From: Antrihabitans spumae
GTDB lineage: Bacteria > Actinomycetota > Actinomycetes > Mycobacteriales > Mycobacteriaceae
Direction of reading: 5' to 3'
Length of the DNA: 64,000 nucleotides
NCBI RefSeq assembly: GCF_043944905.1
Contig: NZ_JBIMSN010000016.1
Coordinates: 1 to 64,000 of the forward strand
How positions within the stretch are numbered: position 1 is the first letter of the stretch; the number at the start of each line of letters is the position of its first letter. Below are positions 34,492 to 43,288 of the stretch, one piece after another. Made by a program: the position numbers and the translations under genes. The notes under the pieces were generated by a model. It did no database searches, was not told the origin of the DNA, and saw only the letters and a list, made by a program, of their open reading frames with translations.

Positions 34492-36174
34492 ATGGACCGA
34501 ATCCGATCACTCGACGTACTGCGCGGTATCGCGATCCTCGGAACGCTCGCGACCAACATCTGGATCTTCACCAACCCCGAAGGTTTGGTCGGCTACATCA
34601 GTCGGTCGGATCCGCTCGACGGTGGGTGGCAGTGGGTGGAGACGGTCATGCAGCAACTGGCGCAGGGCAAATTCCTCGGTCTGCTGACGATCATGTTCGG
34701 CATCGGACTCGCGATCCAACAGCAATCCGCGCTGCGTCGAGGTAGGCCGTGGCCAGGTCCGTACCCGTGGCGAGCACTCCTGCTGTTCATCGACGGCATC
34801 GTCCACTTCGTCCTTGTCGTCGAGTTCGACGTCCTCACCGGCTACGCCGTGACAGGTCTTGTCGTCGCCTTCGTCCTCGCGACATCCGAACGCGCGCAAC
34901 GCCGTTGGATGTGGACGACGGCTGCGATCCATGTCGCTCTGCTGACGCTGATCACCCTGGCGCTTGCCTTCGCCGCCGAGCCCGAGACCGCGCCCGCGCC
35001 GCTCGACCCCAATCCGTACGCCGACGGCACGTGGCTGGATCTCGTCGTCTTCCGGCTCGACAACGTCGTGCTGTTTCGCTTCGAGCCGGTGTTCGTATTT
35101 GCTATGTCGATCGCGCTCTTCCTTGCGGGTGCGCGGTTGTACCGGGCAGGTGTGCTCGGGCCACAGGGCCACCGTATTCGCGTTCGGCTGATGCTCGCAG
35201 GTGCAATCGCGTGGCCGATCGACATGGCGCTCGGCGTGGCCGGCGGCGATACGGGCGTCATCGCCGCCCGCTACGGCACCGCAGCGATCGTGGCGTTCGG
35301 CCTGCTCGGGCTCATTGCAGAGTTCTACGTTCGCCGCACCGTGGGGGTGGTCGGTAGACGCCTGTCCGAGGTCGGTCGGACGGCGTTGAGCAGCTACGTC
35401 CTGCAGAACATCGTTGCGTCGATCATCTGCTACGGCTGGGGATTCGGGCTAGCCGATCGGGTGTCCGGCACTGCACGAATACCGTTCACGCTCGCCGTGT
35501 ATGTCGTGGTCGCGGCGGTTGTGACGGTCTTCGCGCACGTCTGGCTCATGCGCTACGACAAAGGACCGGTGGAGTGGCTGTGGCATGCGAGCTACCTGAG
35601 AATCGTTTCGAAGACTGCAGCGAACGGTGCGACGATGGCAACCATGACGTCGAAACCTGCGGACGAAGTAGTCGCCGTGTACGACAGCGAACGCAACGTG
35701 ATCGGAGAGGCACCGAGATCGGTCGTCTACGCCGACGGGCTCTGGCACGCGACCTCGGGGGTGCTTGTTCGGTCCTGCGATGGTGAGCGGATCTATGTGC
35801 ACCGCCGGACGGACACCAAGTCGATTTTCCCAGGGATGCACGACTGCCTCGCCGGCGGCGTCGTCGACCCCGGCGAAACCATCGAAACTGCTGCGATCCG
35901 CGAACTCGAAGAGGAACTCGGGATCGTCACGACGTCACTTCGACCGCTCACAGATCTGTCGTGGGACGGCACCTGGCAGGGTAAACCGATGCGCTGCCAC
36001 ATGTTTGCGTTCGAGATTGTCAGTGACGGACCGTTCCAACATCAAGCGAGCGAGATCGTCGATGGCTGGTGGTGGACCGACGCCGAGCTACGCGAGCACC
36101 TCGCCGACCCGGCGTGGCCGTTCGTACCCGACACCCGACTGCTGGTACCTGGGATGTTGCGTTCCTTGGCGTAG
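34492..36174 (+). CDS. DUF418 (YeiB-like) membrane protein fused to a Nudix hydrolase
   Basis: A continuous 560-codon frame. Residues 1 to about 370 form a DUF418/acyltransferase-like membrane protein starting MDRIRSLDVLRGIAILGTL, with about 8-10 hydrophobic spans and the family's C-terminal block RTALSSYVLQNIVASIICYGWGFGL. Residues about 385-560 form a Nudix domain with an intact box GGVVDPGETIETAAI-RELEEELGI (about 453-476). In-frame ATG codons at 35635 and 35644 could start the Nudix part alone, but no clear ribosome site precedes them and no stop separates the halves. The Nudix domain resembles IPP-isomerase-like members; the substrate is unknown. Confidence 0.8.
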   Translation: MDRIRSLDVLRGIAILGTLATNIWIFTNPEGLVGYISRSDPLDGGWQWVETVMQQLAQGKFLGLLTIMFGIGLAIQQQSALRRGRPWPGPYPWRALLLFIDGIVHFVLVVEFDVLTGYAVTGLVVAFVLATSERAQRRWMWTTAAIHVALLTLITLALAFAAEPETAPAPLDPNPYADGTWLDLVVFRLDNVVLFRFEPVFVFAMSIALFLAGARLYRAGVLGPQGHRIRVRLMLAGAIAWPIDMALGVAGGDTGVIAARYGTAAIVAFGLLGLIAEFYVRRTVGVVGRRLSEVGRTALSSYVLQNIVASIICYGWGFGLADRVSGTARIPFTLAVYVVVAAVVTVFAHVWLMRYDKGPVEWLWHASYLRIVSKTAANGATMATMTSKPADEVVAVYDSERNVIGEAPRSVVYADGLWHATSGVLVRSCDGERIYVHRRTDTKSIFPGMHDCLAGGVVDPGETIETAAIRELEEELGIVTTSLRPLTDLSWDGTWQGKPMRCHMFAFEIVSDGPFQHQASEIVDGWWWTDAELREHLADPAWPFVPDTRLLVPGMLRSLA

Positions 36175-36200
36175 CGCGCGAACGCGTGGACAGTGGTGTC

Positions 36201-36965
36201 ATGAAGTTCGGAGCGGCGCAGTCCGGAGCCGCGAAGTCCGACACCGCGACGCCCGCGCAGACCGACCGCGGTTCGCCGGTCGGGCGTCGAGTCGTTCTCG
36301 GTCTGCTGGCCGCCGGGGTTGCCGGCGTGCTCGGCGGCAACGAGATTCAGAACGGACTCGCCCGTGTGCTCGGCCCGCTCGGCAATCACGATCCGACCGG
36401 ACTGGTCGGTTTGATCCCGGTCGGAAACACGTTCAGGTTCTATTCGGTCACCCGCGGAGCGCCCCGACGCGACGCGAGCAACTACCAACTCACCTTGACC
36501 GGGCTTGTCGACAAACCTCGTAGCTTCACCCTCGACGATCTGCGATCGATGCCGCAGACCACTCTGGTGCGCGATTTTCAGTGCGTTACCGGCTGGCGGG
36601 TTCCCGAGGTGCGTTGGAGCGGTGTACGACTCGCCGACATCCTCGACGCAGTCGCTCCGCGGACCACCGCAACCGCGGTTCGATTCACCTCGTTCGACGG
36701 GACCTACACCGAGAGCCTCACCCTCGAACAAGCCCGCCGCGACGATGTCCTCGTCGCACTCGAAATGATCGACGGACCCGTCACCCATGATCACGGCGGT
36801 CCGGTTCGGCTCTACGTCGCGCCGATGTACGGCTACAAGAGCCTGAAATGGCTCGACGGTATCGAACTGACCAGCGAAGTGGTGCCCGGCTACTGGGAAG
36901 AACGTGGGTACTGGATCGACGCGTGGGTCGGCGAATCGAACGGACGCGACGATGACCCGACCTGA
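36201..36965 (+). CDS. Molybdopterin-dependent oxidoreductase (sulfite-oxidase fold)
   Basis: A 254-residue protein with a possible Tat or uncleaved membrane signal near residues 32-50 (GRRVVLGLLAAGVAGVL) after a polar N-terminus. The sulfite-oxidase-like catalytic domain shows the molybdenum-ligand cysteine in DFQCVTGWRVPEVRWSGV and later YVAPMYGYKSLKWLDGI. It is short, like the MsrP/YedY group, which reduces oxidised periplasmic proteins; the substrate here is not determined. The next gene, a cytochrome b, overlaps by 14 bases and is the likely electron partner. Tat genes in this window could export it. Confidence 0.88.
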   Translation: MKFGAAQSGAAKSDTATPAQTDRGSPVGRRVVLGLLAAGVAGVLGGNEIQNGLARVLGPLGNHDPTGLVGLIPVGNTFRFYSVTRGAPRRDASNYQLTLTGLVDKPRSFTLDDLRSMPQTTLVRDFQCVTGWRVPEVRWSGVRLADILDAVAPRTTATAVRFTSFDGTYTESLTLEQARRDDVLVALEMIDGPVTHDHGGPVRLYVAPMYGYKSLKWLDGIELTSEVVPGYWEERGYWIDAWVGESNGRDDDPT

Positions 36966-37632
36966 TCTCACCGACAGCGAGGCGGACGGCGCGATGGTCG
37001 AGGTCCAGCGGTTCAGCCGGGCCGAACGCTGGGTCCACGCGACAACGGGCGTACTCGTCGCGGTCTGCATCGTGACTGCTGCGATTCTCTACAACGGTTC
37101 TCTTGCGGTCCTCGTCGGCAACCGTCACATCGTCGAAATCGTGCACGTCTATTGCGGTTTCGCGCTTCCGGTCCCATTGCTCGCCGGACTCGCGTCCGTC
37201 GCATACCGGACGGACCTCAGCCGCCTCAACCGGTTCACCCGTGCAGACTGGCAATGGTTGCGGTCGAAGACTCGGCGGGTGAACGCGATCGGGGTCGGCA
37301 AGTTCAACGCCGGGCAGAAGGTCAATGCGGCACTGAGCGCAGGCTCGATCCTCGTGCTGTTCGGCACCGGCATCGTCATGTACTTCCCCGACTGGACCCG
37401 GTTGGTCTGGCGTACCGGTGCGACGTTTGTGCACGACTGGTTCGCGCTGGCGTTCGGACTGCTTGTCGTCGGCCACCTCTTCTACGCGTTCAACGACACC
37501 ACGGCCATGCGCGGGATGCGAACCGGCTGGGTGCCACGTTGGTGGGCTGAGCGCGAGCACGAGGCATGGGCCGCGGAAGTACTTGCCGGATCGGCCGACG
37601 ACGAGCATCCGGGTAGCAAACCGGCACCGTAG
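36952..37632 (+). CDS. Cytochrome b561/FdnI-like membrane subunit
   Basis: A 226-residue membrane protein with four hydrophobic helices. Candidate haem histidines are in ERWVHATTG, VEIVHVYCG, FVHDWFAL and VVGHLFYAF, the pattern of formate-dehydrogenase-gamma-type di-haem cytochromes. It probably passes quinol electrons to the molybdoenzyme encoded just upstream (overlap 14 bases). Start ATG 36952. Confidence 0.88.
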   Translation: MTRPDLTDSEADGAMVEVQRFSRAERWVHATTGVLVAVCIVTAAILYNGSLAVLVGNRHIVEIVHVYCGFALPVPLLAGLASVAYRTDLSRLNRFTRADWQWLRSKTRRVNAIGVGKFNAGQKVNAALSAGSILVLFGTGIVMYFPDWTRLVWRTGATFVHDWFALAFGLLVVGHLFYAFNDTTAMRGMRTGWVPRWWAEREHEAWAAEVLAGSADDEHPGSKPAP

Positions 37633-37713
37633 GGTGCCTATTGTTCGAGTGTCGCTGCGGCCACGCTGGACGGGACCAGCACGGTTGTCCCACTCAGCGA
37701 TTCGGAGTCACAC

Positions 37714-38043
37714 ATGGCCCGCAGGACCGCTTCAGCGGCAATATTTTTGGGGTTTGCGATCGCAGTTGCCCCGGCACTCGTCCCGATCGCGAGTGCTGCT
37801 GCGGCACCGAGCGTCGGCATCCAGCAATCCCCGCAGGGCCCGAACGGCCCTGCCAAAGGTCCGGACCGACCGCTCGGCCCAGACGCACTTCGCTATCGCT
37901 TCGTATCGGCCAACGACAATCCAGCCTGTATCGAGATCGCAGCGGAAGCGAATCGTCTGCTTTCGCAAGGGTTGGCAAGCGCCGCAGCCGATGTGGCCCG
38001 CAGTAAGGGCGACGACTGCCCGACCGTCACGGTGCGGGGCTAG
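37714..38043 (+). CDS. Small secreted protein of unknown function
   Basis: A 109-residue product with a clear signal peptide (MARRTASAAIFLGFAIAVAP to about residue 31, cleavage after an ASAAAA stretch). The mature part is about 78 residues with two cysteines (NPACIEI and DDCPTV), possibly a disulfide. No family recognised. It stands alone, 81 bases after the cytochrome gene. Confidence 0.65.
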   Translation: MARRTASAAIFLGFAIAVAPALVPIASAAAAPSVGIQQSPQGPNGPAKGPDRPLGPDALRYRFVSANDNPACIEIAAEANRLLSQGLASAAADVARSKGDDCPTVTVRG

Positions 38044-38072
38044 CCTTCCGGCGGGGCCGGCCTTCCGGCGGG
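38043..38072. repeat. 13-bp direct repeat between convergent genes
   Basis: Two perfect copies of gccttccggcggg (38043-38055 and 38060-38072), four bases apart, fill the space between the small secreted protein and the end of the HNH gene. The internal ccggc/gccgg pairing could form a short hairpin acting as a terminator. Confidence 0.6.
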
Positions 38073-38073
38073 A

Positions 38074-39399
38074 CTAGGCCGCCGTCGCGAGGTCGGTGTT
38101 GCGTCGCCGTTTCTCCAGGTCCCAGTTACGGAGCAGGACATCGGTGGCGAAGCTGGCATCGAGCGGTTCACCGGACCAATCGGCAGTGACAGCGTCGGGG
38201 TCGATGTGGCGATAACGGCGGCTGAGGTCGTCGACGTCACCCGACAGCAGTGGGGCGTAGTCGATTCCGCGCCCATCAGGATGGCGGAACGTGAACCTCT
38301 GACCACCCTCGGCGGTAATGGTGAACAACCCGTCGTGCAACGCGCGATGGTGTTCACCGCACAACAGGGTCAAGTTGTCGAGATCGGTCGGACCGCCCCG
38401 CGAATAGTAGACAACGTGGTGCGCATGCAGGAACCTAGTGCGGCCGCAGCCCGGCACCGTGCAGCACCGATCCCGGATCACCAACTGCCGCAGCAGGGTT
38501 CGACTCGGCCGACGTTGGGATGTGTCCCAGGCGATGGTCGGCCCGAGACGGCCGTGACGGATCAGCCGCACCGACGCAGTACACAACACCGCCTCCAGAG
38601 TCTGCGAATCGAGACCGGGACCGTCGTCGAGATGCGCATGCGATGCGTCGAGTGGTGACCCGTCGGGGCCGATATGAACCAACACATCCGCAGCAGGAGA
38701 CACAACCGGAGAAGCGGTAGTGCCGGCGCAGATGGTCTCGGCCATCGCCACCATCGCGGGAACAGGATTCGAGGGTGCGGGTGCAGTGCGGTCGGGTTCA
38801 GGGGTATCAGGTCCATCGTCGTCGGTGCGGGTGCGTTCGTACTCCGCACGGGTCAGGGCAGCGATGAATCGGGCACCGTCCTCGGGACGGAATCGGGCGG
38901 ACACGACCAGGGAGCCGTCGTCGTCGTAGAACCAACGCCCACCGGCACTGTCGGTGTCGGTGTTGCTGTTGTCGGCCTTACGGGTTTGTCGGACGAGGCC
39001 ACGGACGAGCCGGTCCAGGTGTGCCGCCGGTGCTTGCAAGGCGATGCGCAGCAACGATTCTTCGGTGTGCGGTGTGGCGACGCGGGTGAGGGCGCGGACT
39101 TTGGAGTAGGACACTCGGCCTTCGGCGAATGCGTGCGCGATACGCGGAAGCACGGTCACGGCGTTCGCGACCCGGACCTGTTCACGAGCGGTGTGCAGGC
39201 TGACACCCGCTTTCCAGGACAGCCAGTGGGCAGCGGAATGCAGTTGCCAGCCGGCCCAGCCGCGGCGGGCGTCGAATTCGGCGAGCAGGGTCAGGAATCG
39301 GGCGGTGGCGGCGGCGATTTGCCCGGCGAGGGTGCAGATTTCGGTTTCGATCTCCTCGATCGGCCGTTCCGCTGTCGGTAGTTGTGCGGTGGTGTTCAT
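38074..39399 (-). CDS. DUF222/13E12-type HNH endonuclease-like protein
   Basis: A 441-residue protein of the 13E12 family, common and multicopy in mycobacteria and rhodococci. The DUF222 domain occupies about residues 20-290, followed by a C-terminal HNH nuclease motif (TVPGCGRTRFLHAHHVVYY...LDNLTLLCGEHHRALH) with four zinc-type cysteine/histidine positions. ATG 39399 is preceded by ggagag. The family is associated with REP13E12 repeats in M. tuberculosis, sites used by a phage integrase, so mobility or repeat-related behaviour is plausible. The biological role is unknown. Confidence 0.88.
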   Translation of the reverse strand: MNTTAQLPTAERPIEEIETEICTLAGQIAAATARFLTLLAEFDARRGWAGWQLHSAAHWLSWKAGVSLHTAREQVRVANAVTVLPRIAHAFAEGRVSYSKVRALTRVATPHTEESLLRIALQAPAAHLDRLVRGLVRQTRKADNSNTDTDSAGGRWFYDDDGSLVVSARFRPEDGARFIAALTRAEYERTRTDDDGPDTPEPDRTAPAPSNPVPAMVAMAETICAGTTASPVVSPAADVLVHIGPDGSPLDASHAHLDDGPGLDSQTLEAVLCTASVRLIRHGRLGPTIAWDTSQRRPSRTLLRQLVIRDRCCTVPGCGRTRFLHAHHVVYYSRGGPTDLDNLTLLCGEHHRALHDGLFTITAEGGQRFTFRHPDGRGIDYAPLLSGDVDDLSRRYRHIDPDAVTADWSGEPLDASFATDVLLRNWDLEKRRRNTDLATAA

Positions 39400-39474
39400 C
39401 GAATCTCTCCGTTTCGATAGAACTGATGTTCGACAAACCTACCTCGGGGCACCGACAGAAACTGATCATCGAAA

Positions 39475-39490
39475 CGTCCCCGCGGGGACG
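39475..39490. repeat. Palindrome copy 1, upstream of the HNH gene
   Basis: Perfect 16-bp palindrome cgtccccgcggggacg, 76 bases before the HNH start codon. An identical core recurs at 39609-39624. Confidence 0.85.
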
Positions 39491-39606
39491 TCGAAGAGGC
39501 GCGACCAGGCGACACAGGACAACCCCAACGAGCAGCCGCAGGCCGACTCCCAGCACCAAGGTCATCGATACCCGCATACCGAGCCACCAACCACAACGGA
39601 CCGCCC

Positions 39607-39626
39607 GACGTCCCCGCGGGGACGTC
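39607..39626. repeat. Palindrome copy 2, upstream of the HNH gene
   Basis: Perfect 20-bp palindrome gacgtccccgcggggacgtc containing the same 16-bp core as copy 1, 134 bases away. Two identical sites suggest a binding or recombination site rather than a terminator. Confidence 0.85.
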
Positions 39627-39741
39627 TCGACCCAGGTCCGACAATGTCGAACAAGTGGGGCCGGTCGGGGTGACCGGCAGCACGAAGGGTGCCGCCTAGC
39701 AAACGCCGAAACCTGTCGGACCGCACCGCTAGCTTGGATTC

Positions 39742-40161
39742 ATGAGCACATTGTCGATGAGTTCACATGACCGCGAAGAGTTCCTTGCCGGTGTCCACAT
39801 CGGAGTTTTGGCCGTTGGGCGTGCCGGCGAAGCACCGTTGACCACGCCGGTCTGGTACCGCTACGACGACGGCGTCGTCGAGATCGCGACGGCAGCGCGT
39901 ACCAAGAAGGTTGCACTACTGCGCGATTCGCCCGAGGCGAGCCTTTGTGTGCAGCGGGAGGAGAACCCACCCGCGTACGTGACCGTCGAGGGGTCGGTGA
40001 GCATCGAGCCACTACCGGCCGGGGTGGTCACCGACATCGCGGCGCGCTATCTCGGCACGGACGGTGCAGCCCAATATGCGGAAACCGCCGAGGACGACAC
40101 GTTGCTGCGATTGCACGTCCGTACCTGGCGATCGCTCGATTTCGCCAATCTCGGCGGTTGA
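39742..40161 (+). CDS. Pyridoxamine-phosphate-oxidase-like split-barrel protein
   Basis: A 139-residue small split-barrel flavin/F420-type protein. LAVGRAGEAPLTTPVWYRYDDG and the later AARTKKVALLRDSPEASLCV are family-typical cofactor-contact strands. The reaction is unknown; members reduce varied substrates with FMN or F420. ATG 39742 follows TAGCTT by six bases, so it may be leaderless. Confidence 0.82.
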   Translation: MSTLSMSSHDREEFLAGVHIGVLAVGRAGEAPLTTPVWYRYDDGVVEIATAARTKKVALLRDSPEASLCVQREENPPAYVTVEGSVSIEPLPAGVVTDIAARYLGTDGAAQYAETAEDDTLLRLHVRTWRSLDFANLGG

Positions 40162-40228
40162 ACTGCCATTTGTCTGACCTCCCATTCGTCCAAGCGGTCC
40201 CGCACCGGCAAAGAGGAAACTGGGAGGC

Positions 40229-40621
40229 ATGACACAGCAGACGGCCGCCGATCACTCAGAGTTACTGAAGCTCCTCGAGGACTGGGATGCCGCACTCGTC
40301 GCCAACGATGCCGAGCGAATCGCTGAATTCGCCACTGCCGATTGGTCGTTCGTCTCGCAGGACGGACTTGTGCCGGGTCGCCAGTTTCTGGAGTCGGTCG
40401 CGAACGGAACTGTCTCACACGACACCATGAGCAGCGAGGTGGTTTCCGTTCGCGAGTTCGGCGACGTCGCAGTCGTCGTCGCGCGAGTGATCAACACCGG
40501 CTACTACCAGGGCCAGCGGTTCGAGAACGACGAGTGGACCTCGGATGTCTTCGTTCGTCGAGACGGTCGATGGCGGTGCGAACTCACCCACCTGACTACC
40601 GCCCGACAAGGCGGCGCCTAG
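40229..40621 (+). CDS. NTF2-like (DUF4440/SnoaL-type) protein
   Basis: A 130-residue cone-fold protein: helical start (ELLKLLEDWDAALVANDAERIAEF), then beta strands ending WTSDVFVRRDGRWRCELTHLT. This is the nuclear-transport-factor-2-like superfamily, whose members range from isomerases to structural domains; no active-site residues can be assigned. The start is ATG 40229, preceded by aggaaactgggagg. It converges on the AIM24-type gene with 15 bases between stops. Confidence 0.82.
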   Translation: MTQQTAADHSELLKLLEDWDAALVANDAERIAEFATADWSFVSQDGLVPGRQFLESVANGTVSHDTMSSEVVSVREFGDVAVVVARVINTGYYQGQRFENDEWTSDVFVRRDGRWRCELTHLTTARQGGA

Positions 40622-40636
40622 AAGGCTGGCGAACTC

Positions 40637-41317
40637 CTATCCGCCCGGGGCGAAGCCCGCGACCCAGCCTGCGAAGGCGCCAGGATTGCGCGTCTGCAGC
40701 AGGACTCGACCGGGACCAACGAAGTCGAACACGAAACCTTCGCCGGATTTCATCGACTGAATCGAACGACCCTGCACTGCCCTGCGCATCGAGAACGACA
40801 TCGACAGGTCGTATGCGACAACATGTCCGGTGTCGATCGTGACCGCATCCCCTGCGGCGAGATCGAACACGTCGATCGCGCCGAAGACTCCGAGAACCAC
40901 GTCACCCTGGCCGTGTGCGCGCAGGCCGAAACCACCTTCACCACCGAAGAGGTTGGCCATGCCACCCCACTTGCTTTCGATCTGCACACCATGCGAGCTG
41001 GCCAGCCAGCCGCCGCGGTTGATGAAGTAGGGCCGGTCAGCGGTAACCGGCAGCGCGAAGGCGTCGCCTGGCAGCACGGAAGCGACGTCGACCCAACCGC
41101 CGTTGTCCGGCGCGGTGTAGGTGTTGATGTAGAACGACTCTCCCGCAAGCACTTTGCGTTTGAGACCGGCTACCAGACCACCTTCGGCTTTTGCTTCGAG
41201 ACGAATGCCTGCAGAGTGGGCGACCATTGCGCCGCTCTCGACACGAACGGGTTCGCCCGGTGCAAGAAAGCACCGGGCGACCGTCGATGATGGGTTGTGG
41301 CGGAGTTGTACCTGCAC
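40637..41317 (-). CDS. AIM24/TIGR00266 family protein
   Basis: A 226-residue all-beta protein of the TIGR00266 (AIM24) family, recognisable by FLAPGEPVRVESGAMVAHS, GESFYINTYTA and the glycine-rich HGQGDVVLGVFGAIDVFDL. The bacterial role is unknown. GTG 41317 lies 9 bases after the mpa stop, so it is probably cotranscribed with the proteasomal ATPase. No signal peptide. Confidence 0.87.
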   Translation of the reverse strand: MQVQLRHNPSSTVARCFLAPGEPVRVESGAMVAHSAGIRLEAKAEGGLVAGLKRKVLAGESFYINTYTAPDNGGWVDVASVLPGDAFALPVTADRPYFINRGGWLASSHGVQIESKWGGMANLFGGEGGFGLRAHGQGDVVLGVFGAIDVFDLAAGDAVTIDTGHVVAYDLSMSFSMRRAVQGRSIQSMKSGEGFVFDFVGPGRVLLQTRNPGAFAGWVAGFAPGG

Positions 41318-41326
41318 GAGGCGACC

Positions 41327-43087
41327 CTACAGGTATTGCCCCGTGTTGGACTCGGTGTCGATAGCCCGACTTGCACTCGCATTCTTGCCGGTGACGAGCG
41401 TGCGGATGTAGACGATCCGCTCGCCCTTCTTGCCGGAGATACGAGCCCAGTCGTCCGGGTTGGTTGTGTTCGGCAAGTCCTCGTTCTCGGAGAACTCATC
41501 GACGATCGAGTCGAAGAGATGCTGGATCCGCAGACCGGGTGACGCCGTCTCGAGGACTGCCTTGATCGCGTACTTCTTCGACCGGTCGACGATGTTCTGG
41601 ATCATCGCGCCGGAGTTGAAGTCCTTGAAGTACAAGACCTCCTTGTCACCGTTGGCGTAGGTGACTTCGAGGAAACGGTTGTCTTCGCTTTCGGCGTACA
41701 TCCGCTCGACGACCTTCTCGATCATCGCCCGAATGCAAGCCGAGCGATCGCCACCGAATTCGGCGAGGTCGTCTGCGTGCACCGGCAAACTCTCGGTCAG
41801 GTACTTCGAGAAGATGTCCTGTGCAGATTCCGCGTCCGGCCGCTCGATCTTGATCTTCACATCGAGACGTCCGGGCCGCAGAATCGCGGGGTCGATCATG
41901 TCCTCGCGATTGGAGGCGCCGATGACGATGACGTTCTCCAGACCCTCGACGCCGTCGATCTCACTGAGCAGCTGCGGCACGACGGTCGTCTCCACGTCCG
42001 AGGAGACACCCGAACCACGGGTCCGGAAGATCGAGTCCATCTCGTCGAAGAAGACGATCACCGGAGTGCCCTCGGACGCCTTCTCGCGTGCCCGCTGGAA
42101 GATGATCCTGATGTGGCGCTCGGTTTCGCCGACGAACTTGTTGAGCAGTTCGGGGCCCTTGATGTTGAGGAAGAACGACTTGGCTTCCTTGGCATCCTCG
42201 CCGCGCGATTCGGCGATCTTCTTTGCCAGCGAGTTGGCGACCGCCTTGGCGATCAGCGTTTTACCGCAGCCGGGAGGACCGTAGAGCAGCACACCCTTCG
42301 GTGGCCGCAGCGAGTACTCACGGAACAGTTCCTTGTGCAGGAAGGGCAGCTCGACCGCGTCGCGAATCTGCTCGATCTGCCTGCCGAGACCACCGATGTC
42401 GCTGTAGTCGACGTCCGGCACCTCTTCGAGCACGAGGTCTTCGACCTCAGCCTTCGGAACGCGCTCGAACGCGTAGCCGGCCTTCGTGTCGACCAGCAGC
42501 GAGTCGCCTGGGCGGAGCTTGCGGATCGGCCGGTCGGGGTCGTCGACGTCGTCGATCTCGGCGACATGAGCAAGCGGCTCGGCCAACCAGACGACGCGCT
42601 CTTCGTCGGCATGGCCGACCACAAGCGCTCGGGTGCCGTTGTCGAGAATCTCGCGAAGCGTGCAGATTTCACCGACGCGCTCGAACAAACCCGCCTCGAC
42701 CACTGTCAGCGCTTCGTTCAGACGCACGGTCTGGCCGAGCTGGAGCGTGTCTGTGGCAATGTTCGGCGAGCAGGTCAGGCGCATCTTGCGACCCGAGGTG
42801 AACACGTCGACAGTCTCGTCGTCGTGCACGCCGAGCAGGGTGCCGTAACCACTCGGCGGCTGCCCGAGTCGATCGACCTCCTCGCGCAGCGCGATGAGTT
42901 GCTGACGCGCTTCCTTCAGCGTGTCCATCAGCTTCCCGTTCCGAATGGTCAGCGAGTCGACTCGACTTTCGAGTTCACGTGACCGTTCCGGCGACTCGGC
43001 AAGCTGGCGGCGGAGTCCAGCAGCTTCGGCACGCAGGGCTTCCAGTTCTCGCCACGCCGCCGAATCCGAACTATCTGTGGGGCTCAT
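41327..43087 (-). CDS. mpa: Proteasome-associated AAA+ ATPase Mpa/ARC
   Basis: Mpa (ARC in Rhodococcus) recognises Pup, unfolds pupylated proteins and feeds them into PrcBA. The 586-residue protein has an N-terminal coiled coil (about 10-60), tandem OB domains (about 65-210) and one AAA+ domain with GPPGCGKT Walker A and FFDEMDSIF Walker B. The C-terminus GQYL is the activator motif that docks into the alpha ring. ATG 43087 has ggaggag eight bases upstream. It is separated from pup by about 8.6 kb, as in M. tuberculosis, where genes also intervene. Confidence 0.96.
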   Translation of the reverse strand: MSPTDSSDSAAWRELEALRAEAAGLRRQLAESPERSRELESRVDSLTIRNGKLMDTLKEARQQLIALREEVDRLGQPPSGYGTLLGVHDDETVDVFTSGRKMRLTCSPNIATDTLQLGQTVRLNEALTVVEAGLFERVGEICTLREILDNGTRALVVGHADEERVVWLAEPLAHVAEIDDVDDPDRPIRKLRPGDSLLVDTKAGYAFERVPKAEVEDLVLEEVPDVDYSDIGGLGRQIEQIRDAVELPFLHKELFREYSLRPPKGVLLYGPPGCGKTLIAKAVANSLAKKIAESRGEDAKEAKSFFLNIKGPELLNKFVGETERHIRIIFQRAREKASEGTPVIVFFDEMDSIFRTRGSGVSSDVETTVVPQLLSEIDGVEGLENVIVIGASNREDMIDPAILRPGRLDVKIKIERPDAESAQDIFSKYLTESLPVHADDLAEFGGDRSACIRAMIEKVVERMYAESEDNRFLEVTYANGDKEVLYFKDFNSGAMIQNIVDRSKKYAIKAVLETASPGLRIQHLFDSIVDEFSENEDLPNTTNPDDWARISGKKGERIVYIRTLVTGKNASASRAIDTESNTGQYL

Positions 43088-43288
43088 AGTGTCGACTCCT
43101 CCCAGTCCCGGTCTATCCACGCTACCGGCAGCGCGCGCTTTCTGCCGTACGACACTGTTTCGGTGCTGTGACGTGTCTCGGATGTGTTCGGCGACAAGAC
43201 GAGTACCGCCAGGTCGTTGCGGCCCGATGTTAGCGTGACGTCCCGTCGCCGATACGCCCCGCAAGCTGCGATCGAGAGAAGAGTGCAC

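Larger units (their letters stand above)
39400..39741. other. Gene-free region upstream of the HNH gene with palindromes
   Basis: No gene is visible. It contains two copies of a GC-rich palindrome, a further short hairpin ccggtc-ggggt-gaccgg (39661-39677), and at its right end TAGCTT (39730-39735), a possible -10 for the gene starting at 39742. Base composition is more C/A-rich on the plus strand than in neighbouring coding DNA. Confidence 0.6.

Noticed and set aside
38074..39741. Insertion sequence or prophage remnant
   Set aside because: No transposase, no terminal inverted repeats or target duplications; the HNH gene is of the chromosomal 13E12 family.
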